This document shows positions 35,030 through 44,930 of a stretch of 64,000 bases of DNA, in pieces. Each line of letters opens with the position of its first letter. Within the stretch, counting starts at the first letter, position 1. The notes under the pieces were generated by a model, which saw only the letters and a list, made by a program, of their open reading frames with translations, ran no database searches and had not been told where the DNA came from. Source of the stretch: Brachypterus glaber (Eukaryota > Arthropoda > Insecta > Coleoptera > Kateretidae); assembly GCA_958510825.1 (NCBI GenBank), contig OY294050.1, forward strand, positions 10,021,340-10,085,339, in the 5' to 3' direction. A program made the translations under genes and the position numbers.

Positions 35030-35640
35030 TCCGCCAGGAACAAAGTTTCCAGTTACCTTCCAGTAAAATTGCAATCTTCCATTTTCATAATGTTCAACAA
35101 GTTACCTTCCTTAAACCTTTTAAGCGTTGGCAAATTGAAATATTACATTTGTTACCTTCTTGGAAGATTCCAGGAACATAACATAAGTGGAAGTTACCTA
35201 CAATATTAAATTGCAATGTTTACATGATTATCAATTAAATATTAAATCAAGGTGTCTTGGATTAAGATATTTTAAGAAGAAATGTCAGAATTATATTTAA
35301 AAAAGATCTTGAATGGTTAAAAAATGTGTAAATCGTACAAATGTGTTGTTAATAATAATATTTGTGTAAAATGTTGGTTAGGCATATTTACATTTTAACT
35401 TAAAACGCTGGCACAATTTAAGTTACGCGCCATCATTTCCGGTCTGTTTCCTGAAATATTCCTGGGACCCAACATAATTATCTTCCTGAAACGTAACACA
35501 CAGCGGACTTTTTAATTTTCCAAATAGCTTGCAGGAACGTAACGAGATCTACAAGCAATGCTCCTAAAACTATTGAATATAACTGCTGTTATAATATAAA
35601 TATTTCAGGAACCTTCCTGGGCATTTTTTTCGATTATTTT
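35030..35640. repeat. Cluster of GGAACGTAAC / GTTACCTTCC motifs
   Basis: Motifs CCAGTTACCTTCC, GTTACCTTCCTTAAACC and TTGTTACCTTCTTGG (left) and CTGGGACC, TTCCTGAAACGTAAC, GCAGGAACGTAAC, CAGGAACCTTCCTGGG (right) form loosely inverted clusters. Adjacent to the GACGT-rich element. Confidence 0.45.
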
Positions 35641-35908
35641 ATGTCAGAGCAGACGACGTTACAGTTCCGACAGATTTCTAATGCATTTTTTACAACGCAA
35701 AAACGAATTCTTTGAAGCTGGACGATTTCTTGGGCAACAACACATTGCCTGCCTGTTCCTAATGGGTACAGCTGACGGTAAATAAAGAATTATTTCTTCG
35801 TTTCGTGCCTTACTTTTTACAGATGGGCCTGGCACATCAGAGCCTGGAAGGTTTTCGTGACAAATATTCGACTCTGCCGATTAAGTCTGCACACTGTGCA
35901 GTGCACAG
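35641..35908 (+). pseudogene. Exon-like fragments upstream of the nested open frame
   Basis: Two short coding-like stretches. At 35641-35780 an ATG frame (MSEQTTLQFRQISNAFF) stops, while an overlapping frame (RKNEFFEAGRFLGQQHIACL) continues to GTAAAT, as if one frameshift separated them. At 35822-35908, after a pyrimidine-rich TTTTTACAG, the frame MGLAHQSLEGFRDKYSTLPI runs to a GTATGG donor-like site. The phases do not join cleanly into the 35993-36376 frame. I infer possible remnants of one plus-strand gene; they may be chance. Confidence 0.2.
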
Positions 35909-35992
35909 GTATGGATGTTTTTAGGTATTGCCAAATTTACCACAATATTTACAGTTGAATATTCGTACAAGAGATTTTTCATAAAAATTTAA

Positions 35993-36376
35993 TCTGGTAT
36001 AAGTCCCTATACTTTAAAAAACCGGCTGGAGCAGAAGCAGAAGTATCTTTATTCATTTGTTAAAAGCAAAACTTGGGGCAAGTATCAGCTGAGCCAACTT
36101 CCTGTAGTTTCTGCTGCTATTTTAACCAGTTCTTTGTCTCTATTAAAAATAAATAGTCCCAACAGTCATTTGCTAAGCAAAATACATAAAGAGTTAAAAT
36201 ACCAGCCAAAGGCCTTCAAGATAAATAAAAGTTTGCCAGAGTCTGATATAATACTTCAAGCAGAACTTGTTGTAAAACTTATTACTCGCCAGTTTTCAGG
36301 CATCAATCTAGACAATACACCTCTAGCTAGTGTCACGCAGTCGTTAGCTCAAGCTTACCTTAACTTAAAATACTAG
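35993..36376 (+). CDS. Unrecognised open frame nested in the sGC alpha intron (possible last exon or gene remnant)
   Basis: There are 128 open codons on the strand opposite the host gene, ending in TAG at 36374-36376. The central part reads RLEQKQKYLYSFVKSKTWGK and the following QLSQLPVVSAAILTSSLSLL. The end is helical and non-repetitive (SDIILQAELVVKLITRQFSG, then LASVTQSLAQAYLNLKY). Amino-acid composition looks protein-like, unlike the poly-Lys/Phe shadows elsewhere. No clear start: a TAA precedes it at 35990-35992, and the frame is again open before that back to an acceptor-like TTTACAG at about 35953. Shorter exon-like pieces precede it (35641-35780, and 35822-35908 with a GTATGG donor). 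An AATAAA lies near 36539. It could be a small nested gene, a decayed gene copy or part of an unknown transposon. I do not recognise the family. Confidence 0.35.
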   Translation, partial: SGISPYTLKNRLEQKQKYLYSFVKSKTWGKYQLSQLPVVSAAILTSSLSLLKINSPNSHLLSKIHKELKYQPKAFKINKSLPESDIILQAELVVKLITRQFSGINLDNTPLASVTQSLAQAYLNLKY

Positions 36377-38660
36377 GATAATATATTATATAAGATATAA
36401 TAACATCAAATCATGGATAATGGATGTAGTTTACTCGTACCATAGTAATTACTGAGAAAATTACTGAATATACGTAAATTTTTACTGTAATAATACTTAA
36501 GTGCATAATGTATTTTAACTTATGAAATATCTGTTTATAAATAAAATTAAAATGTAAAATATTTATTATGTTTTTAAAAGCACGTATTGTAGTATCACAA
36601 AAGATAATGAAGAAAGTTCCGGAAAATATTTAAATGAAATTATACTGAAAAATATGTTGAAATTAATGAATGCAAGTAAATCTGTTTTCTTTGCAGAAAA
36701 TCAAAAGCTTAAGGGAAAGAAAAATATGCTGTATAGATGTAATAACTAGGATTTTTCATCCCATGATTATATTTAATCGTTAGAAAACGCGAGACAAATA
36801 AAGCGGTTAGGGATGATCGGATTTCCTGAAAGAAGTCATGGTCTGAAAATCTTGTTTTCAGCATTATGTAACAGTAAACACAGAAATGTATTTTTGTATT
36901 CGGTCGAATAACATAAATGGATTTATATCTCAACGGGGCGCCGCACACAGATAAAATTTACGCAAAACCTGGCAAAAACTTAAATATTAATATTTATGTC
37001 TGTCTGGAAAGTTTTATTGTTAAGTATTTTTAACTTTAAAATATCTGCCCTGACCACATAAAAATAATTTTGATAAAAACGTATAGTACTGTGTACTAGT
37101 ACCCGTTGAACAAGGTAGGGATAAGGTGGCATGCAAAAGATTTCGTATCTTTCGTAGTCTCAATTTTATCTGAAAAACTTTTTGCAACTGTTAAAAAAAG
37201 TTGTCAGCTTCCACAAAATGACCTTCAAAGATTTCCTCCGAAAAGAAAAAGTCTTTAAAAATTTCCTCGTAACATTCAGAGATTTCCTCCAGATTTCCTC
37301 CAATTTGTAAACGTGAATTCCTCTGCGGTTTACCCCTCGGGAAAATGCAATATACCATTTACTGTGAATAGTATATAGGGGAATGCGTAACCTTACATAT
37401 CTTTACTACTTATTTTTTTCCATCATGGACAAGAAAAACTTTGTAGATATACGCTATACATTATAAAATATTTAGTAACAGTGGCAAATTATAGTGATTT
37501 AAGCTCTATATTATAAGTATATATATTTAAAAATAAAAAAAATAAGGGTACGATAACTAATAATGTTAAAAATAAATTGGAAACGATTATTTAAACAATT
37601 TAAGTATTTCATATAATTTTTTACACTGAATGCCATAATTGTAACAGGTAGCCTTATATTTATATAATAATCGATTATAATTTTCTTAGTATATGTCTTC
37701 TAGCGCTCTTAGCTATAATTTTTTTTCCGTGTTAAACTTAAGTAAGTGTTTCAAGTATTCGGGAAATTTAGCCTCTGTGCGCCAGGTTATCAAGGTTTTG
37801 CCTCGGGTCGACTGTATAACCCCTTTAACACGTAAAACGACTATCTGTAATTTTAGTTTTAAATTGACAATGTTTTTTGATTTTATCGTAAAACAAACTG
37901 TACCTATAAATATTTTTTTCAATTTAGCACTAGCTTCAACGCCGAACAACTTATTTTTTCTGTAAGTATTCTCAGTGAGAATCCGATCATTTTCCAATTG
38001 TTTTTTTTACAATTAAAGTTATAGTTTTATGCCCAGTTTTATGTTATTGCCCATGAAAACTATCAAACTGTCAAATTTCATTGCTGTCCTAAGAACCTTG
38101 CTTAAAGTCTGCCAAACGAACGGACGGACGAAAATTCGAAAATCGGCTTTTCTCTTCTTTATTATATAAAAGTATATAATTTTTTATGGCATTTAAAAAT
38201 ACACCTTACTTATCTGAGTACATTTTTTATGGTTTCCTTCTCGTTTTTTACGATCAGGTTTATTCTTAAAGTTAATAGCAAGTTACGAGATTTTATGGTA
38301 TGAATTTTCGACAAAAAAGAGCCCAAAAGAGCATGAAAAATGTAGAAAACGTTGTCAGATTTTATATGAAAACAAATTACATTTTTAGATTAGTACCGAA
38401 AATTTAACTTTAAATTATTTAGCAGGGGTAATAGAGCCATGACGTGAGAAGAGTTACGATGGAAGGCTGATAAGCCACGGATTTGGGCAGAAATAATTAA
38501 AATAAAATTATACAAATAATAGATTTTATATGTATTATTAATTTTTCTATTTTTTTTGACTAACTTACTGGAACAGACCCAAAGCAAACCTGAAGCACAC
38601 CAGTATCCTTAAGTAACCGTCTGGTCAATTTGGGGCAGTACAGGTTTGCTTGAGTATATA

Positions 38661-38850
38661 CAGTGTGATCAGTAACTGCCATGTCAAAATTTGAGAGGTG
38701 ATTCTACATCCAAAAATATGAAAAAAAGTTGCTATAAAGGGTGGCCCAGAAATGAGCCCTAAGGAAGCTACGGCCCTTCGAAGATTACATATTGAATGGG
38801 GAACAAATAAGAGCATCCATAAAATTTTAATGCTGCAATTTTTCATTTCA
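38661..38850. repeat. Family A foldback fragment
   Basis: Starts CAGTGTGATCAGTAACTGCC after TA, then GAAATGAGCCCTAAGGAAGC, TACGGCCCTTCGAAG and GGGGAACAAATAAGAGCATC. The same blocks occur inverted at 5380-5541. Only one arm is present. Confidence 0.55.
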
Positions 38851-39708
38851 AACTGAGCTTTGGAGATTCCCTTAAAAAACACTCAGTAAACGACTTACGG
38901 CGCAAAGAAATTTGACGATTCTGAGCGATCGCGCGCGAAATAAGGCCCAGTGGCGTCTCGATTTTTTAAAGTGCATAATATTGTGACAAAAAACTTTATT
39001 TTATGTTGCCCGAAAATTTGAGTTAAGAAGATTACTGTATTCCTGTGGTTTCGAGATTTTTCATTTTAGAAAATTCGGGTTAGAGAGGTGAAAATACATT
39101 GTTACAATAGAAAATGTGCGGGGAACATCAGTAAACTTCAACTTATGGAACATTTCGATTAATGTAGGTTCGAGTTATGGGGTTTCCACTGTATTACCTT
39201 TAGACTCTGAATTTTCAAGTGTTAGGCACTAAATCTGTTCCAATAATACATTTTAATGCACCTTTGTACTGGTTCTAGATTAATTAGCAAACTGTAGTAT
39301 TTTAAAAGCTATTAGGTAATCGTTGGTTTTATTTGATAACTGTTGATAGCAGGGTTTGCTCCAGCGAGAAGTGACGCTTCTGAGTCTAAAATATTAAAAC
39401 AACTTGCTTTTTGTAACTGGTTAAACCTGTTGGGTGTAATACGTCCGCAATTCAAGAAAGTGGAGGGACAGCTTTCGCTTGAACAAAGAGTGCAAAAATT
39501 ACACCCAGAAAATCATTTTAATCAATATTTTATGGTGAGCTATGGGTGAGAATTACGAGTGTAAATATCATTTACACGAGTTTTAAAATTAACAGTCGGT
39601 TTTATTACCAGTCGTGAAATATATTTTAACACCATGTCATTTTTAAGGTGTCGCTTAAAAAATCACCCTGTAAATCTTCAGGGCTTGTTGAATTTATTTC
39701 CAACCCAC

Positions 39709-39888
39709 CTGTGCTCTGGCCTGCTCTCCAACTAGGATCACGTCCCTGGTCGCATCATGAAGAGGAATGTCGGAGATGAAGAGTCCACTCCCGGTGAGTC
39801 CCTCCAGGCCGTCGATAAATGGAGACCCGATAAATAATATGGAGTCGGATTCGGGACAGTACACCATTTGTCCTTTCAATGCTAGACC
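39709..39888 (-). CDS. Gycalpha99B: sGC alpha, visible exon 3: C-terminal half of HNOBA
   Basis: This exon is exactly 60 codons, phase 0 at both ends. The acceptor is TTTTGTTGCAG; the donor is GTGGGTTGG, the weakest in the gene. It begins [20 protein letters not shown] and continues through a [13 protein letters not shown] segment to [20 protein letters not shown] and QARAQ. The [11 protein letters not shown] block is among the best conserved stretches in soluble cyclases; the following Q(A)RAQ leads into the signalling helix. GC content is clearly above the surrounding intron, as expected of constrained coding sequence. It lies about 13 kb from exon 2 and 6.5 kb from exon 4. Confidence 0.96.
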
Positions 39889-40693
39889 CTGCAACAAAAT
39901 AGAGATTTACAGGTTTTAGATGATGACTAAAACAGAATGATTATTCTACTGTCAACAGTAAGCGAACTTTTTAAACCATACCGAGAACGATTGGTATAAC
40001 ACCTATGTTTCAAATTTGAAGTATTTGGCTCATAGTATTTAGATGCAATGGTAGTTGTCCCTGCTTATAGAAGAATGAAATTAAAAAATGTTAAAAAATA
40101 GCAGTGATTTTACTATATTTTGTTGAGAAAATGTCAAAAAATTACAGAAAAAAAGTTTCCGGCAAAAAAGTGAGATCGCCCCCCCCCCCATTTCGAAAGT
40201 CCCTAGTTAAAATTACTAATTGAATATTTTAAGGCACATCCAGCCTGTGGATGTGCACTTATTAAGAAAATGTCAAAAAAATTACAGATAAAAAAGTTTG
40301 GGGCAAAAAAGTGATATCGCCCCCCCTCATTTTACAAATTACCAAATAATTCAAAAATAAAATAAAATGATAGCATATGAAAAAATTTGTCACTGTGATT
40401 CCCAGGGTTCCAGAGATATTAAATAAAAAATACTTTTTAAATGTACCCTTATGAGGGTCGTCGTTTCCTTAGGGCTCATTTCCGGACCAACCGTTATACG
40501 AACTTTTTTATATTTTTTAAAGTAAAATCGTTCCTTATTTTTTTTTAATTTATTTCTGAATGACCCAGTATATATATATATATTTTGAATTTTACAAATT
40601 GCATTAAAATATCAAATTTTAATATTTCTGTATTTTAGTATTTTTCTTTCTCTGATTTAAGTGACATTACTCACTCAAAAATTTTCCTAGAAA

Positions 40694-41029
40694 CAGTTAT
40701 TTATGGTACTAGTGGGTAAAGTAAGATATTGCCCATGAGAAAATTGACCTGCGAGGCGTCAGCCAAGCAGAGTAATTTTCGAGAGGGCAATATCGGATTA
40801 CCCATGAGTGCTATACAAGGTTTTATTAAATAAATAGCTTAGGAATTCATATTTTTATTAAAAATTTTAATGACATTTACAAGAAAATAATTTGACAAGT
40901 GACAGTTGATTGGGTAAAATAAATAATTATCCACTCAATAAAGTAAAAGCAACGCGGGGGTTATTACTGAGTTTATCTATTTAAAATAAAGCTGGTAATT
41001 GTCTTATTATCTGTATGTATCGGATAAAT
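40694..41029. repeat. Repeat E, copy 2 (inverted)
   Basis: Carries the complement of copy 1 at 26066-26394, including GCGAGGCGTCAGCCAAGCAG, AAATAATTTGACAAGTGACA and AACGCGGGGGTTATTA. Ends against a second palindrome at 41150-41280. Confidence 0.7.
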
Positions 41030-41129
41030 ATCTATAGATATTTCCTATAACTAACGCACTAGTATCAAAAATAACAAAAACAATAAAATAATGGTTATTT
41101 TCTTAACTAGTGTATTAAGTGGATAATAG

Positions 41130-41280
41130 TATATTATTCAACGAGCATATAATAATTGCTATTAATCAATGAGGGTGAATTTTGGGACACGAGCCGATAA
41201 GCGAGTGGCCTAATCACAGGAATGATTAATAGCTATTATACGCGAGTAGAATACTATACTTTATCCACGGCCGTTTTAAA
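41130..41280. repeat. Palindromic repeat with GAGCCGATAAGCGAG apex
   Basis: TATTATTCAACGAGCATATA, AATTGCTATTAATCA and their complements around a GC-richer centre (CACGAGCCGATAAGCGAGTG). Similar in plan to repeat E and to 58140-58260. Confidence 0.5.
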
Positions 41281-42345
41281 GTTTAAACAGTTAATTTTTA
41301 CAGACCCGTGATTAATAGGCCTATTAATCACGGCCGTGAATAAAAGTCATATTCGTACGAAAGTTTTAGTTTGTCAAACAAAAAGAAATTAATAAATTCT
41401 CATGCAATACATTTCAGAATAACTATACTTATTTGTAATAAAATTTTGTTTATGACTTAATTTTTTATCGCAAGGCATCATCCATTTTAATTACTTTAGT
41501 AATAGAAATTTCAAATATAAAATTTATAGCGCCATAAAAACCTGTTGCTAATCAAATCCCAAAGAATGTTTACATTCTTAGCCGATTGAAGTTTAAATGA
41601 TAGGTTTACTCATACCACAAAAGGGTATTATATGTCGCTGTGGAGTAATTTAGTTATATACAGTATTCCGCGTCAACTCAGTTATGACTCATCAACGTTG
41701 AAAATAAACACAGAAACATAGGCTTACGGAATAATTTTGCAGAAGTATGAGGGAAATTTTTATAAATCGAAACATTTGACAACTAATTTGTTACCCACAA
41801 CAATATATACTATACATACGTATATATATCGGTGTTTTTTTGAAGAAAAAAACGACATTCGATTTTTATCTTTTAAGAATACGAAAGTTTTTAATTTTTA
41901 TTTGTCGATAACTTTTTCCCCACCTTACTCGTTTAAATGGAATCATAAAAAAAAACAAGATAAAAAGAAATAAAAATATAAATATTTAAAACCTCGCCTC
42001 AACGTTACAGTCGGCGCCTATGCGAGTACTGGAAATTCGTCGACTATTGGTTATATACAGGGTGTGGCCAGACTTTAGAGTGTCATTCCTTACTCAATGT
42101 TAAGACAAAATTTAATATAAACATAGGTCCAGTGGCGTGCACAGGCGTAACGCCAGTGGTTTAATAAAAAAAAGTATTATGCTACTGTTTTTTTGTCAAT
42201 CTGATAGGATTTTATTATTAAGCAATTAAAACTACAAAAAAGTAATCTTTTCAGTTTTTATGCTCAGACTAGCCGTTTTCGATGAAACCTAACATAATTA
42301 ACAGTAATTTAGTAGCTAAACCAATACCTATGTATTTCATTAACG

Positions 42346-42605
42346 CACTGATAAAAAGGATTTATTTGGATATGGCCAATTAAATTATTTGTGAGTAAGA
42401 AATTTTATTTGAGTCAAATAAATATATATTTTTGGGTAAACAAATATTTTAATTTCAAAATGATTTATTAATGGGACCAAAATAGTTTATTTGAAAGAAA
42501 TAAAATTTATTTGTCACAATCCAATAATTATTTAATTAAATTATAATTCAATTGGCCATATCCAACCAAATATTTTGTTGACACAAATAAACTGTTTTAT
42601 GAGTG
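42346..42605. mobile_element. CACTGATAAAA MITE, copy 2
   Basis: Same ends as the 7928-8178 element, with the right end mutated to TTTTATGAGTG. It lies inside the first unit of the 1.36 kb duplication. Confidence 0.7.
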
Positions 42606-43720
42606 CGGTTGAAGCTTTTTCAATGTTTTTTATCTTCATTTAGGTATGTTCTTAAAATGATGATAATAATATGCTTAACCTTATTAACGAGAAAGACTTA
42701 TTGAGATTTAGAGATTAATTTATTTTTCCCACAAGGACTCTGTTTTTATCAGTTTATTTTTAAAACAATGTATTAATAAAAAATAATAATTTCTTAAACT
42801 GTAAGAGTTTAAGGTTACTATAGTAACCTTAAAACCTTTTTATGTAGGTTATAAAAAAACGATATTTAAGATACATTAGGGTTATATAAAATCAACACAG
42901 TAGAAAGAAACAATACTAAAAAAAATAACTAGTGGCTATTTTTTGATCCACAAGTACCTTGCTGGCGCGCCATGGCTTAAGTTAAGTATAATATATTATG
43001 CTTAATTAGTAATCTATAAAAATTTAATATATATCAACTCAGTTATGACTCATCAACGTTGGAAATAAACACAGAAACATAGGCTTACGGAATAATTTTG
43101 CAGAAGTATGAGGGAAATTTTTATAAATCGAAATATTTGACAACTAATTTGTTACCCACAACAATATATACTATACATAAGTATATATATATATATCGGT
43201 GTTTTTTTTTGAAAAAAAAAACAACATTCGATTTTTATCTTTTAAGAATACGAAAGTTTTTAATTTTTATTTGTCGATAACTTTTTTCCCACCTTACTCG
43301 TTTAAATGGAATCATTAAAAAAAAACAAGATAAAAAGAAATAAAAATATAAATATTTCAAACCTCGCCTCAACGCTACAGTCGGCGCGGCGCCTATGCGA
43401 GTACTGGAAATTCGCCGACTATTGGTTATATACAGGGTGTGGCCAGACTTTAGGGTGTCATTCCTTACTCAATGTTAAGACAAAATTTAATATAAACATA
43501 GGTCCAGTGGCGTGCACAGGCGTAACGCCAGTGGTTTAATAAAAAAAAGTATTATGCTACTGTTTTTTTGTCAATCTGATAGGATTTTATTATTAAGCAA
43601 TTAAAACTACAAAAAAGTAATCTTTTCAGTTTTTATGCTCAGACTAGCCGTTTTCGATGAAACCTAACATAATTAACAGTAATTTAGTAGCTAAACCAAT
43701 ACCTATGTATTTCATTAACG

Positions 43721-43983
43721 CACTGATAAAAAGGATTTATTTGGATATGGCCAATTAAATTATTTGGTTGTGAGTAAGAAATTTTATTTGAGTCAAATAA
43801 ATATATATTTCAGGTAAACAAATATTTTAATTTCAAAATGATTTATTAATGGGAACAAAATAGTTTATTTGAAAGAAATAAAATTTATTTGTCACAATCC
43901 AATAATTATTTAATTAAATTATAATTCAATTGGCCATATCCAACCAAATATTTTGTTGACACAAATAAACTGTTTTATCAGTG
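43721..43983. mobile_element. CACTGATAAAA MITE, copy 3
   Basis: Same element in the second unit of the tandem duplication; the right end is intact (TTTTATCAGTG). The flank matches copy 2, so it was duplicated with its surroundings rather than transposed. Confidence 0.72.
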
Positions 43984-44629
43984 CGGTTGAAGCTTTTTCA
44001 ATGTTTTTTATCTTCATTTAGGTATGTTCTTAAAATGATGATAATAATATGCTAAACCTTATTAACGAGAAAGACTTATTGATATTTAGAGATTAATTTA
44101 TTTTTCCCACAAGGACTCTGTTTTTATCAGTTTATTTTTAAAACAATGTATTAATAAAAAATAATAATTTCTTAAACTGTAAGAGTTTAAGGTTACTATA
44201 GTAACCTTAAAACCTTTTTATGTAGGTTATAAAAAAACGATATTTAAGATACATTAGGGTTATATAAAATCAACACAGTAGAAAGAAACAATACTAAAAA
44301 AAATAACTAGTGGCTATTTTTTGATCCACAAGTACCTTGCTGGCGCGCCATGGCGTAAGCATATAATATATTATGCTTAATTAGTAATCTATAAAAATTT
44401 AATATATAGAAGTTATCACTGTTACCCTTGGATAATAAATTATTTATTACACCCCTAATTTTAATTATTATATGCAGAGTCCACAAACATAAACACATAA
44501 AAAAAATAATAATCCTGACAAGAGATAAACTTTAACATGGCAAATAAGATTCATCATCTAAAGACTTCAAAAATTATTAAGTCTGGAGATTTTATTTGTG
44601 AATAATTATAATTATTTACCTTTAATCTA

Positions 44630-44930
44630 TTGCCTCACAGGGCTTTTCCATCTTTACCTCGTCAAACATTACCCCGTGCAGATCGTTACTTCGCCTATCT
44701 CTTTACTACGTAAATCAATACCTCGTGGATTTTTACCTCGTGGTACTTTTACCTCGTATTACCTTAAGCTATTCAAGCTATTATTGCGGATTTATTTTTA
44801 CTTTGGTGTTCATTTAATTACTACGGAAGTTTAATGCTGTACTGCCGTGCTAAGCTGACCTATTTATATAGGTTGGCCATGAGGTAGCTAGATACGAAGT
44901 AAAGTTCTACGAGGTAAAGTGCCATAATTT
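44630..44930. repeat. Cluster of TTTACCTCGT / ACGAGGTAAA motifs
   Basis: About eight imperfect copies of TTACCTCGT lie direct at 44650-44765, with ACGAGGTAAAG and GAGGTAG in inverse at 44878-44925. It looks like a transposon with arrays of short binding sites near both ends; not a gene. Confidence 0.55.

Larger units (their letters stand above)
33183..39708 (-). other. Intron between exons 3 and 4 (6.5 kb)
   Basis: GT-AG intron, phase 0. Contains the piggyBac-type MITE, GACGT-rich element, the GGAACGTAAC cluster, the plus-strand open frame at 35993-36376 and a family A fragment. 36400-38600 shows no gene; 37180-37320 has a loose AGATTTCCTCC repeat. Confidence 0.8.
41673..44408. repeat. Tandem direct duplication, unit about 1.36 kb
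   Basis: 41673-43033 and 43034-44408 are head-to-tail copies starting TCAACTCAGTTATGACTCAT and ending TCTATAAAAATTTAATATAT. They differ by a few substitutions and short indels (e.g. one extra GGCGC at about 43386, a longer TA run near 43185), so they look roughly 98% alike. Each unit holds a CACTGATAAAA MITE, GGTTACTATAGTAACC and TGGCGCGCCATGG. The short plus-strand frames in each copy (41737-41973, 43098-43280) lack protein features. Confidence 0.9.

Noticed and set aside
39343..39549. Plus-strand 68-codon frame with an acceptor-like TAGCAG and a donor-like GTGAGC
   Set aside because: Exon-like edges but no partner exons in phase and no recognised family; could not be supported beyond chance.
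41737..43280. Duplicated small frames beginning QKYEGNFYKSK
   Set aside because: They are carried by the tandem duplication, differ by frameshifts between copies and have low-complexity tails, so I see no evidence of coding.
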